From contig CAJAHV010000041.1 of NCBI GenBank assembly GCA_903939555.1, positions 1 to 8,015 on the forward strand: a DNA stretch of 8,015 nt, read 5' to 3'. The stretch comes from an uncultured Alphaproteobacteria bacterium. Lineage in GTDB: Bacteria; Pseudomonadota; Alphaproteobacteria; Sphingomonadales; Sphingomonadaceae. Under the pieces are notes generated by a model. It was given only the letters and a program-made list of their open reading frames with translations. It did not search any database and was not told the DNA's origin. Positions 1 to 5,742 of this stretch are shown piece by piece (the first letter of the stretch is position 1; every line of letters begins with the position of its first letter). The position numbers were made by a program, and so were the translations under genes.

Positions 1-765
1 AACTCCAAGGTGACGGCCCCTCGGGTGGTAAACGGCCCGACACTGCTTACTGGCATTGCCGTGTGTGCCACCTGTGGGTCGGGCATGACCCGCACCGGCA
101 CCCAGCGCCGCGATCGCTCCTACAGCTACTACACATGTGCTGGCTGCCATCAAAAGGGCCCTTCGGTCTGCAAGGGTCGGCACATCCCGCTGGCCAAGCT
201 CGACGCGTTGATCCTCGACAACGTCAAGGATCAACTGCTCGCCCCTGCACGCCTCGAGGATATCCTCTGCAAGCTAGTCGAACGGCGCAACTCGCGTGAT
301 GCCGAGGTCGTCGAGCGCCGCTTTGCGCTGGAGGCGCAGCGCGATCAGACCAAGGACAAACTGTCCCGGCTTTATCGCGCCATCGAAGAAGGGGTGGTCG
401 AGCTTGATCCTGACCTCAAGACACGCATCCAATCCCTTAAGCAGGAACGGAACCTTGCCGAAACAGCGATCGAGCAAATCCTCGATACGGCATCAACCCG
501 CACCCAAATCACCCCGAATCGCCTCGCCGCGTTCTCAACCTTCGTGCGAGACAAGCTCGATACTGGCGACATCCACGCCCGCAAAGCCTATCTGCGCGCC
601 GTGGTGTCCCGCATCGAAGTGGGCGATAAAAACATCCGCATCATCGGCGAAAAAACAGCCCTCGAGAGGGCCGTCACTACCACGCTGACAGGGGGATTCC
701 CTGTTAGTGGTTTGGTACGTAAATGGTGCGCCCGGCAGGATTCGAACCTGCGACCTCAGGATTAG
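1..765 (+). CDS. Large serine recombinase, C-terminal part (5' end outside window)
   Basis: This is the C-terminal part of a site-specific DNA recombinase of the large serine family. The reading frame is already open at base 1, so the GTG at base 10 is probably internal and the catalytic N-terminal domain lies outside the window. Counting from that GTG, residues 4-18 match the conserved stretch leading into the zinc ribbon (PRVVNGP..LLTGIAVC). A recombinase zinc beta-ribbon follows, with Cys19, Cys22, Cys43, Cys46 and Cys54. Residues of about 65-160 are charged and heptad-like, as expected for the coiled coil that controls synapsis in this family. The last 13 residues (WCARQDSNLRPQD) are encoded on the antisense strand of the convergent tRNA-Arg gene, beginning exactly at its CCA end. 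The TAG stop lies opposite the anticodon loop. The gene is probably the terminal gene of an integrated element extending leftwards. The family call is firm; the element type is unknown. Confidence 0.88.
   Translation, partial: NSKVTAPRVVNGPTLLTGIAVCATCGSGMTRTGTQRRDRSYSYYTCAGCHQKGPSVCKGRHIPLAKLDALILDNVKDQLLAPARLEDILCKLVERRNSRDAEVVERRFALEAQRDQTKDKLSRLYRAIEEGVVELDPDLKTRIQSLKQERNLAETAIEQILDTASTRTQITPNRLAAFSTFVRDKLDTGDIHARKAYLRAVVSRIEVGDKNIRIIGEKTALERAVTTTLTGGFPVSGLVRKWCARQDSNLRPQD
679..711. repeat. Imperfect inverted repeat (hairpin) at the recombinase 3' end
   Basis: The arm at 679-693 pairs with 699-711 across a 5-base loop (GGATT). The core is ACAGGG/CCCTGT, extended by one G-U pair and by CCAC/GTGG after a 2-base bulge. 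It lies inside the recombinase frame, 13 bases before the tRNA-Arg CCA end. It could be a transcription-ending hairpin for either converging gene, although there is no proper T-run on either side. It could also be part of the recombination site. The pairing is seen directly; its function is not known. Confidence 0.5.
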
Positions 766-800
766 AAGTCCCGCGCTCTATCCAACTGAGCTACGGGCGC
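724..800 (-). tRNA. tRNA-Arg (anticodon UCU)
   Basis: This is a complete 77-base tRNA including an encoded CCA. The acceptor stem is GCGCCCG/CGGGCGC with discriminator A. The D arm is GCTC/GAGC, the anticodon stem is CGGGA/TCCTG (one G-U pair), and the loop is CTTCTAA, giving UCU. The T arm is GCAGG/CCTGC with loop TTCGAAT. It reads arginine codons AGA/AGG. The plus-strand recombinase frame overlaps its 3' half, which fits use of the tRNA 3' end as an integration target that leaves an intact tRNA gene. I found no convincing sigma-70 promoter directly upstream, only a TATCTT-like element about 10 bases before the 5' end. Confidence 0.96.
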
Positions 801-1437
801 ATGGTAGTTCAAGATACTACAAACAATGTCTTTTCGTTCCCGGCTCCTTTCAGGCACAGTCGCCTTCCGACACAAGGCACTGACGATACCACAGATCGTG
901 CAGAACGATGCCGGGCTCTGCTGTAACACCCGTCATCATTATGTCGGCATTCATAGTGTTTGCATCCTTACAATGTCCGGTCCCGTATCGCAAAACCTCG
1001 AAGTTAGAATGTTGACGGCAGCCAGTCGTGATTTTCCATGGCGTGGACGCAGCAAGCGCAAGACCCTGCCGATGTCGCAAAGCCATTGCTCTATGAACGC
1101 GGTCTGGCAGCCATTCGGATGGGCTGGACATATCCGGAGCGATACACGGACACCAGCAACGAACTTCATGGGCAGGTTAAGGCGCTCCGCAAGCGCAGCA
1201 GGCATCGGCGCCGATACCAGAAAGCCCGCTCATGCGCGCCAGAACCGATATTGCGACCATGATGACAGTAAGCGATCACGAAAGCGTAACGATGATTTCG
1301 CGCGGCACACATGTCGATAGCGAACATATCGATATCGCCGGTACGCGCTTTTGACGGGCTTCGCCGACACGCGCGCCGCTGCATTTGACCATGGCCACGG
1401 ACAACGACGTCACATTTCGGATGCCAGATTGATGTTA
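801..1437. other. Gene-poor stretch between tRNA-Arg and tRNA-Phe
   Basis: No supported gene lies here. GC content is visibly lower than in the cluster to the right. Frames on both strands are short, rich in Arg/His/Ser, and resemble no family I know. The best plus-strand candidate starts at ATG 1038 (74 codons, no clear ribosome binding site). On the minus strand, an ATG near 954 follows an AGGA-like site and opens a 34-codon frame ending at 850. Neither is convincing. A 10-bp palindrome (ATATCGATAT) sits at 1326-1335. The stretch may be eroded element or gene remnant next to the integration site, but this is inference only. Confidence 0.5.
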
Positions 1438-1512
1438 TGGTGCCCGGGGGCGGATTTGAACCACCGACACGGGGATTTTCAATCCCCTGCTCTACCCCTG
1501 AGCTACCCGGGC
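1438..1512 (-). tRNA. tRNA-Phe (anticodon GAA)
   Basis: This is a complete 75-base tRNA with an encoded CCA. The acceptor stem is GCCCGGG/CCCGGGC with discriminator A. The D stem is GCTC/GAGC with the short loop AGGGGTA, the anticodon stem is GGGGA/TCCCC, and the loop is TTGAAAA, giving GAA. The T arm is GGTGG/CCGCC (one wobble pair) with loop TTCAAAT. It lies 43 bases downstream of the yacG stop on the same strand, so it is probably part of, or transcribed into from, the maf-RNase-yacG cluster. No separate promoter was recognised in the 43-base gap. That gap contains a small hairpin (CCGGC/GCCGG) that could mark processing. Confidence 0.96.
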
Positions 1513-1555
1513 CCATCATGCAGCCGGCGGGGTAAGCCGGTGCGGAGGCAGGCGT

Positions 1556-1758
1556 CTAGCCGTCCAAATCGCTGTTGTCCAGACGCCCGATGTCGGAAAG
1601 TTCGTCTTCATTGTCGCTCACCGGCAGGGCATAGCCGCCGCGCATCCATTGCAGCAGGTCACGGTCCTGGCAGCCGGGCGAGCAAAACGGCGCGTATGTC
1701 GCGATGCGGGGACCCTTGCCGCAGAAGGCACAAGCTTTTTCGGACGATTTTCACGCAT
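1556..1758 (-). CDS. yacG: DNA gyrase inhibitor YacG (zinc-binding), frame broken near the start
   Basis: YacG is a small zinc protein known to bind GyrB and inhibit DNA gyrase. The frame ending at TAG 1556-1558 encodes a typical YacG core of 58 residues from its first cysteine. It has CAFC, twelve residues, then CSPGC (a C-x2-C / C-x3-C zinc site), followed by the family pattern QDRDLLQW and an acidic tail. That frame has no ATG, GTG or TTG between the preceding TGA (1751-1753) and the first cysteine. The natural start is ATG 1756-1758, which overlaps the RNase stop and opens MRENRPKK, but it is in another frame and stops after 46 codons. One extra A in the A5 run (T5 at 1736-1740 on the plus strand) joins the two into a normal 67-residue YacG. 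So this is a one-base deletion, a sequencing error, or slippage. Family identity is strong; whether the gene is intact is open. Confidence 0.8.
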
Positions 1759-2740
1759 GGACATCGCCTGCCACCATGGCCAGGGCGGGGTCGGCATGCA
1801 AGGTGATGTCGCCGCCCAGGCTTTGTGCCAGTTCCCGTACCAGCCCCGGGTGGCGCTCCAGCCAGCCGATGACCGCCGGATGTGCCGCCAACGTACGATT
1901 GCCGGCCCCGCTGCGGCCGGCGCGGCGCAGCAGTTCGAGCGCTGCGAACCCGGGCGCGCGAACCGCCTCTACAAAGCTTGCCCGTCGCCGCGGGCGCACG
2001 ATCTGGACAAAGCCCCAGCCATTTACGGCCGTGCGCTCGAAAGGCGCCGGTAAAGTCGCATCGAGCAATTCACCGATCCGTGCCCGCGCCGCCTTGCCTT
2101 CCAGCGTCGGGAAATCGACACCGATTGATCCCTGGATATCGAAACACGCGATCGCCGCCGATACCGCACCCGCTGCTGCCAGCGCCAGCGCTTCGGGATC
2201 GCCCGGGCCATCGATATCGATGACCGTCATTGCGGGCGTGGGGCTGATGGTCAGCAGGCCCCCGGCGAACGCGACATGGCCGCTGCGCGCCGCCTCGACG
2301 GCCTCGCTCCAGCCGGCCGCCTCCAGCCGATCCTCTCCCGGCCCCGACAGGCGCATCAGCCGCCCCTGCCCCGCCAGCCGCGTCGCCAGGTCCGGCCCGG
2401 CGCGCACTTCGCCCTCGGCGACCGCATCGCCTTCGATATTGCGCAACTTGGCAAGCCGCGGCCGCCCAGATTCGTGCAGCGCGGCACGGGTGACCTCGAC
2501 GCGCAGCAATCCGCCTTCGGGGCAATAGGGCAACGGCTCGATCAGGCCTTCATGCTCAGCAAGTCGCATGATGCCGCGCCGGCCGGGTTCCAGAATTTTC
2601 GTCAGCCGCGCGACATGCACAGCGCCCGCCGCCGGGCCATCGTCATCCCGCTCGAAATGCGCGGCGATGACCGCGCCGCCATCGATGACCAGCGCGCGTG
2701 TCGCGCCGATGCCGCGTTCGATTAAAATCTCGGCGCTCAC
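1751..2740 (-). CDS. Compact ribonuclease E/G-like protein
   Basis: This 329-residue protein belongs to the RNase E/G family, endoribonucleases that process rRNA and turn over mRNA. Residues of about 38-100 (VHVARLTKILEPGRRGIM...) resemble a degenerate S1-type RNA-binding segment. The DNase I-like metal site is recognisable. Asp175 in MTVIDIDG corresponds to the IDIN motif of RNase E, and Asp209 in SIGVDFPTL corresponds to its VIDF motif. It is much shorter than RNase E or RNase G and lacks the C-P-x-C zinc-link after the catalytic core and any scaffold tail. I chose GTG 2738-2740 because its GTGA overlaps the Maf stop and the family sequence begins there (SAEILIERG). Extending to an ATG at 2800 would add 20 unlike residues inside maf. 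There is no clear ribosome binding site, so translational coupling to maf is likely. Activity is inferred. Confidence 0.82.
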   Translation of the reverse strand: MSAEILIERGIGATRALVIDGGAVIAAHFERDDDGPAAGAVHVARLTKILEPGRRGIMRLAEHEGLIEPLPYCPEGGLLRVEVTRAALHESGRPRLAKLRNIEGDAVAEGEVRAGPDLATRLAGQGRLMRLSGPGEDRLEAAGWSEAVEAARSGHVAFAGGLLTISPTPAMTVIDIDGPGDPEALALAAAGAVSAAIACFDIQGSIGVDFPTLEGKAARARIGELLDATLPAPFERTAVNGWGFVQIVRPRRRASFVEAVRAPGFAALELLRRAGRSGAGNRTLAAHPAVIGWLERHPGLVRELAQSLGGDITLHADPALAMVAGDVHA

Positions 2741-3300
2741 GCCGCCGCTGCCAGCAGCGCCCGGGTTTCGCAAAGCGGCAGGCCGACAACACCCGACCAA
2801 CTGCCCGACAACCAGCGCACAAAGGCTTCGGCGCTGCCCTGGAGCGCATAGCCACCCGCCTTGCCGCGCCAGTCCCCGGCCGCGATGAGCGCGTCGACGG
2901 CTGTGCTGTCGAGCCGCTGGAAGGTGACGATGGTTTCGCTGGTGCGCAGGCGGATGTGGCCGTGCGCATCGGCGAGTGCTACCGCTGTGGTGACGCGATG
3001 GCGCCGCCCCGACAGCAGCGCCAGGCAGGCGCGCGCCGTCGCTTCATCTTCGGCCTTGGGCAGGATGCGGCGGCCGACGCCGACCACCGTATCGGCGGCA
3101 AGCACCAGCGCGCCTGGGTGACGCCTCGCGACGACCGCGCATTTCTCGCGCGCCAGCCGTTCGGCATGGGCGCGCGGCGTCTCCGCCTTGCCCGGGGTTT
3201 CGTCGATATCGGCCGGATCGATGGCATCGGGCACGAGACCCAACCGGGCGAGCAGTTCCACCCGGCGCGGGCTGGCGGAAGCGAGGATCAGCCTTGCCAT
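2737..3300 (-). CDS. maf: Maf-family nucleotide pyrophosphatase
   Basis: Maf proteins hydrolyse non-canonical or selected nucleoside triphosphates to the monophosphate and PPi in the cytoplasm, and are linked to septum formation. The 187-residue product has the usual length and all the signature parts: SASPRR at residues 8-13, AADTVV with the catalytic Asp70, GDWRGKAGGYALQG at 142-155, and GSWSGVVGLPLCET at 166-179. The start ATG 3298-3300 puts the family N-terminus (MARLILASASPRR) first. An in-frame ATG at 3366 would add 22 unlike residues. The gene overlaps the DUF2332 gene by 13 bases at its start and the RNase gene by 3 bases (GTGA) at its end, which suggests coupled translation. Whether the subfamily is YhdE-like (dTTP/UTP) or YceF-like is not settled here. 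Confidence 0.95.
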   Translation of the reverse strand: MARLILASASPRRVELLARLGLVPDAIDPADIDETPGKAETPRAHAERLAREKCAVVARRHPGALVLAADTVVGVGRRILPKAEDEATARACLALLSGRRHRVTTAVALADAHGHIRLRTSETIVTFQRLDSTAVDALIAAGDWRGKAGGYALQGSAEAFVRWLSGSWSGVVGLPLCETRALLAAAA

Positions 3301-4361
3301 TGTACGAAGGTCCCATGCGGATGCGCGTGTGCCAGAAGCTGTTCCGTTGGTGTACCACCCTGCCACAGCGTCAGCCGCAGCGTCGGCAGCGCGGCAACGC
3401 TGGCATCATCCATTTCATAGCGCAGCCAGGCCAGCGGCGCCGCTGCCGTCGCCTGCTCGCCCTCTGCCACCATGTGCGCGGCGATGCGCGCCTTGGTGGC
3501 GGACGGAAAATATTGAAAGGCGATCGAGTGATAGACCACCGCCACCGCGCCCGGCTGCGGCGCTACCTGCGCCTCCAGCCAGTCCGCGGCATCGGCCTGG
3601 TCGATCGGCGGCGGCAGCGCCTGAGCGAGCGCGATCGCCGCTTCAGCGCGCGCTACGCGCTCGGGCTGGTCCGGCCAGACATAGGCAAGCAGGCGTTCAC
3701 GCACTTTTGCGTCCGCGACATCGAGCGGCTTGATATCGGTGCCGCGTCTTTTCACGACACGCACCTCGGCGGCGGGCGGCGGCGGACCGCCCCAGGCCGG
3801 CTGCAACTGCACAGCTGCCGCAGGATCACCCGCCGTCCGGCCACCCAAATCATAGCCGAAACGATCGAGATTTAGGTTAAGCCCGGCGCTGCAGCCGAGC
3901 TCGAACAGCCGCAGCGGCAGGGCGGTTGCGGCGGCAATCACCATCAGCCCGGGCATCAGCACGCCCGATCGTGCCACTTCATTGGTTTGCGGCGGCCCCG
4001 CCAGCCAGCCACACAGTTCGGCATCGCGCAGCGGATCGGCAAGGACGGCCCGGATCGCATCGACGAGCGCCGCCACCGGCGATAGCGGTGCTGGCGGATA
4101 CAGCGCCGCCAGTTCGGGCGCACGTCCAGCGCGCACCAGTGCATTGCAACCGCCGGTGAAGCGCATCATCAGGGCATCGGGAACGGCATCGCCCCGCCAG
4201 CCGATGACGGCGCGACCCGTGGCACTGCTGCTGTCGAGCGCAAAGACAGCGGCCTCGCACGTCGCTGCTGTCAACGGCGCGGCGAACAGCCGGCAGAATT
4301 CCGCCTGTTTGACAAAAGCCGCCGCGACCGGCGCGGGCAGCGCGGACGCGGCCGGCGCCAC
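3288..4361 (-). CDS. DUF2332 family protein
   Basis: This cytoplasmic protein of 357 residues belongs to the DUF2332 family, which has no established function that I know of. Hallmarks are GRAPELAALYPP at about 79-90, PQTNEVARSGVLMPGL at about 124-139, and FELGCSAGLNLNLDRFGY at 153-170. The last is the family signature and resembles motif I of Rossmann-type SAM-dependent methyltransferases (E-x-G-x-S/A-x-G). VVYHSIAFQYF near the C-terminus fits a later strand of such a fold. There are no signal peptide or membrane segments. The start is uncertain. GTG 4359-4361 has a GGAAG site at good spacing and lies 5 bases past the ferredoxin stop. TTG 4368-4370 overlaps that stop and is the alternative. 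The 3' end overlaps maf by 13 bases. Methyltransferase activity is only an inference from the glycine-rich motif. Confidence 0.85.
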   Translation of the reverse strand: MAPAASALPAPVAAAFVKQAEFCRLFAAPLTAATCEAAVFALDSSSATGRAVIGWRGDAVPDALMMRFTGGCNALVRAGRAPELAALYPPAPLSPVAALVDAIRAVLADPLRDAELCGWLAGPPQTNEVARSGVLMPGLMVIAAATALPLRLFELGCSAGLNLNLDRFGYDLGGRTAGDPAAAVQLQPAWGGPPPPAAEVRVVKRRGTDIKPLDVADAKVRERLLAYVWPDQPERVARAEAAIALAQALPPPIDQADAADWLEAQVAPQPGAVAVVYHSIAFQYFPSATKARIAAHMVAEGEQATAAAPLAWLRYEMDDASVAALPTLRLTLWQGGTPTEQLLAHAHPHGTFVQWQG

Positions 4362-4366
4362 CCCGA

Positions 4367-4675
4367 TCAATCTTCCGGCGCGATGGTGACCTTCAGGCCA
4401 TCGAGCGCATCGGTGAAGGCAATCTGGCACGACAGGCGCGAATTGGGTTTCTTGTGATCTGAACTGTCGAGCAGGTCGGTTTCATCGGCACCGGCGGTAC
4501 CGGCATCGCCGGCGTCGACATAGACATGGCAGGTCGCACACGAACAGCAGCCGCCGCACAGCGCCAGCAATTCATCGATACCGCCATCGCGGATGATTTC
4601 CATGACCGACATGCCGGGCTTGGCCGCCAGCGTGATTTCCTTGCCTTCGCGGGTGGTGACGATGATTTCGGCCAT
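4367..4675 (-). CDS. [2Fe-2S] ferredoxin, adrenodoxin/terpredoxin type
   Basis: This 102-residue plant/vertebrate-type ferredoxin carries single electrons in the cytoplasm, typically between a ferredoxin reductase and a P450, oxygenase or Fe-S assembly partner. The cluster ligands are Cys40, Cys46 and Cys49 (C-x5-C-x2-C in CGGCCSCATCHVYV) and Cys83 in RLSCQI, the adrenodoxin pattern. Cys43 and Cys44 inside the loop are additional. The start ATG 4673-4675 is preceded by CAGGAAA at 9 bases. Upstream in-frame ATGs, up to 4720, would add an unlike tail. It is the first gene of the minus-strand cluster and ends a few bases before the DUF2332 start. No reductase or P450 gene lies in the window, so its partner is unknown. 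FdxB/Isc-type duty is possible, but no isc genes are nearby. Confidence 0.92.
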   Translation of the reverse strand: MAEIIVTTREGKEITLAAKPGMSVMEIIRDGGIDELLALCGGCCSCATCHVYVDAGDAGTAGADETDLLDSSDHKKPNSRLSCQIAFTDALDGLKVTIAPED

Positions 4676-4710
4676 GACGTGCGATTTCCTGAACAGGGGC
4701 ATGATGAATG

Positions 4711-4746
4711 CTTGTCCCATAGCGGGGGAAAGCCTGACAGGACAAG
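4711..4746. promoter_or_regulatory. Inverted repeat in the divergent promoter region (candidate operator/promoter)
   Basis: CTTGTCC at 4711-4717 is mirrored by GGACAAG at 4740-4746 across 22 bases. The repeat lies between the divergent ferredoxin and dehydrogenase genes. On the minus strand the right arm reads TTGTCC and is followed 18 bases later by TATGGG, a weak match to a -35/-10 pair for the ferredoxin-led cluster. The arms could therefore bind a dimeric regulator or simply overlap a promoter. This is a sequence observation; the function is inferred. Confidence 0.35.
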
Positions 4747-4785
4747 ATGGCGAAACTCGCCCGCCGCCGTTAGGATGATAAAAAA

Positions 4786-4792
4786 CGGGGAA
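4786..4792 (+). promoter_or_regulatory. Ribosome binding site of the dehydrogenase gene
   Basis: CGGGGAA lies about 6 bases before ATG 4798 and fixes that start. Part of it (AACGG, 4784-4788) can pair with CCGTT at 4767-4771 across a 12-base A-rich loop. That gives a small hairpin which might moderate initiation, though its 5-bp stem is weak. Confidence 0.45.
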
Positions 4793-4797
4793 TCAGC

Positions 4798-5742
4798 ATG
4801 CGCATCGTCCATCAGTTCGCACCGGCCATGTCGGCAATGATCGCCGGCCTGCCCGGGGTGACCAGCGCCGATCATGTGCCGCTGGAAAACCGCTGGAATC
4901 TGCCCATCGATGCCGATGTGCTGTTCGTCATCCATGGCGAAGGCGACACCCGCGCCGTTGCCGATGCGCCGCGCCCGGCCGGCTGGCCCGGCACGACAAA
5001 GCTGGTGCAGATCGCCAGCGCCGGGCTCGATGATTACCCCGACTGGCTGTTCGAGGCACCAGTCGTGGCCAGCGCTTCAGGCACCAATTCGGTTCCCATC
5101 GCCGAATATGTGCTGGCGGTGATGCTGGCCCAGGCCAAGCGGCTGGCGGAAATCACCCTGCAACCGGGCGCTGACTGGCCCGATCGCAACGCCATGATCA
5201 ACCGGCCGCTCGGGTCATTGAGCGGTCGCACCCTCGGCCTGCTCGGGCTCGGTTCTATCGCATTGCAGGTGGTGCGCTATGCCAAGGCCTTCGACATGAA
5301 GATCATCGCGACGCGCCATTCCGACGCGCCGTCGCCCGACCCGGACGTGACGCTGGTGCCGCTCGCCGATCTCGCGGCGCGTGCCGACCATCTCGTTATC
5401 GCGGCACCGATCGACGCCAACACCCGCGGGCTGGTCGGCGCCGAATTCCTTGGCCGCATGAAGCCCCAGGCGCACATCATCAACATCGCCCGCGGCGCCA
5501 TCATCGATGACAATGCATTGAAGGCCGAATTCGACAAGGACCGGCTCTGGGCCTCGCTCGATGTCACCGAGCCCGAGCCGCTGCCCACCGGCCACTGGCT
5601 GATCGGCCATCCCCGCGCCCGGGTGACCCCGCACATCTCGTGGAGCTGCCCTGAAACCTCACAGCGGGTCTTTGGCCGGCTGATCGACAATATCGCGCGA
5701 TTGCAGGCCGGTCAGCCGCTGCTCGGGCAGCTAAAAGGGTGA
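4798..5742 (+). CDS. D-2-hydroxyacid dehydrogenase family oxidoreductase
   Basis: This 314-residue cytoplasmic NAD(P)-dependent oxidoreductase belongs to the D-2-hydroxyacid dehydrogenase family, which interconverts 2-keto acids and D-2-hydroxyacids. The substrate-binding half carries LVQIASAGLDDYP at about 69-81 and GTNSVPIAEYVLAVML at about 95-110. The cofactor loop is GLGSIA at 150-155, where the usual third glycine of G-x-G-x-x-G is alanine. The catalytic set is present: Arg232 in ARGAIIDDNAL, Glu258 in DVTEPEPLP, and His279 in TPHISWS. After the second Rossmann strand comes ATRHSD, with arginine rather than the acidic residue typical of NAD users, so NADP(H) is plausible, as in glyoxylate/hydroxypyruvate reductases. 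The start has a GGGGA ribosome binding site. It diverges from the ferredoxin cluster, and its last 12 bases overlap the convergent EipA gene. The true substrate is unknown. Confidence 0.9.
   Translation: MRIVHQFAPAMSAMIAGLPGVTSADHVPLENRWNLPIDADVLFVIHGEGDTRAVADAPRPAGWPGTTKLVQIASAGLDDYPDWLFEAPVVASASGTNSVPIAEYVLAVMLAQAKRLAEITLQPGADWPDRNAMINRPLGSLSGRTLGLLGLGSIALQVVRYAKAFDMKIIATRHSDAPSPDPDVTLVPLADLAARADHLVIAAPIDANTRGLVGAEFLGRMKPQAHIINIARGAIIDDNALKAEFDKDRLWASLDVTEPEPLPTGHWLIGHPRARVTPHISWSCPETSQRVFGRLIDNIARLQAGQPLLGQLKG

Noticed and set aside
723..926. A plus-strand frame starting MVRPAGFEPATSGLE
   Set aside because: This is a well-known false protein produced by translating the antisense of a tRNA gene.
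826..1320. A 164-codon plus-strand frame in the gap between tRNA genes
   Set aside because: No ribosome binding site, no family pattern, and composition unlike a coding gene; treated as chance.
1326..1335. ATATCGATAT palindrome as an operator
   Set aside because: Too short and isolated, with no gene nearby to regulate; expected by chance in this length of sequence.
1351..1806. A plus-strand frame across tRNA-Phe and yacG
   Set aside because: It contains the tRNA-derived stretch GADLNHRHGDFQSPALPLSYPG and then antisense yacG, so it is not a gene.
1704..2528. A 274-codon plus-strand frame opposite the RNase gene
   Set aside because: Low-complexity Arg/Ser/Ala/Pro composition typical of an antisense shadow in high-GC DNA; the minus strand carries the recognisable RNase E/G motifs.
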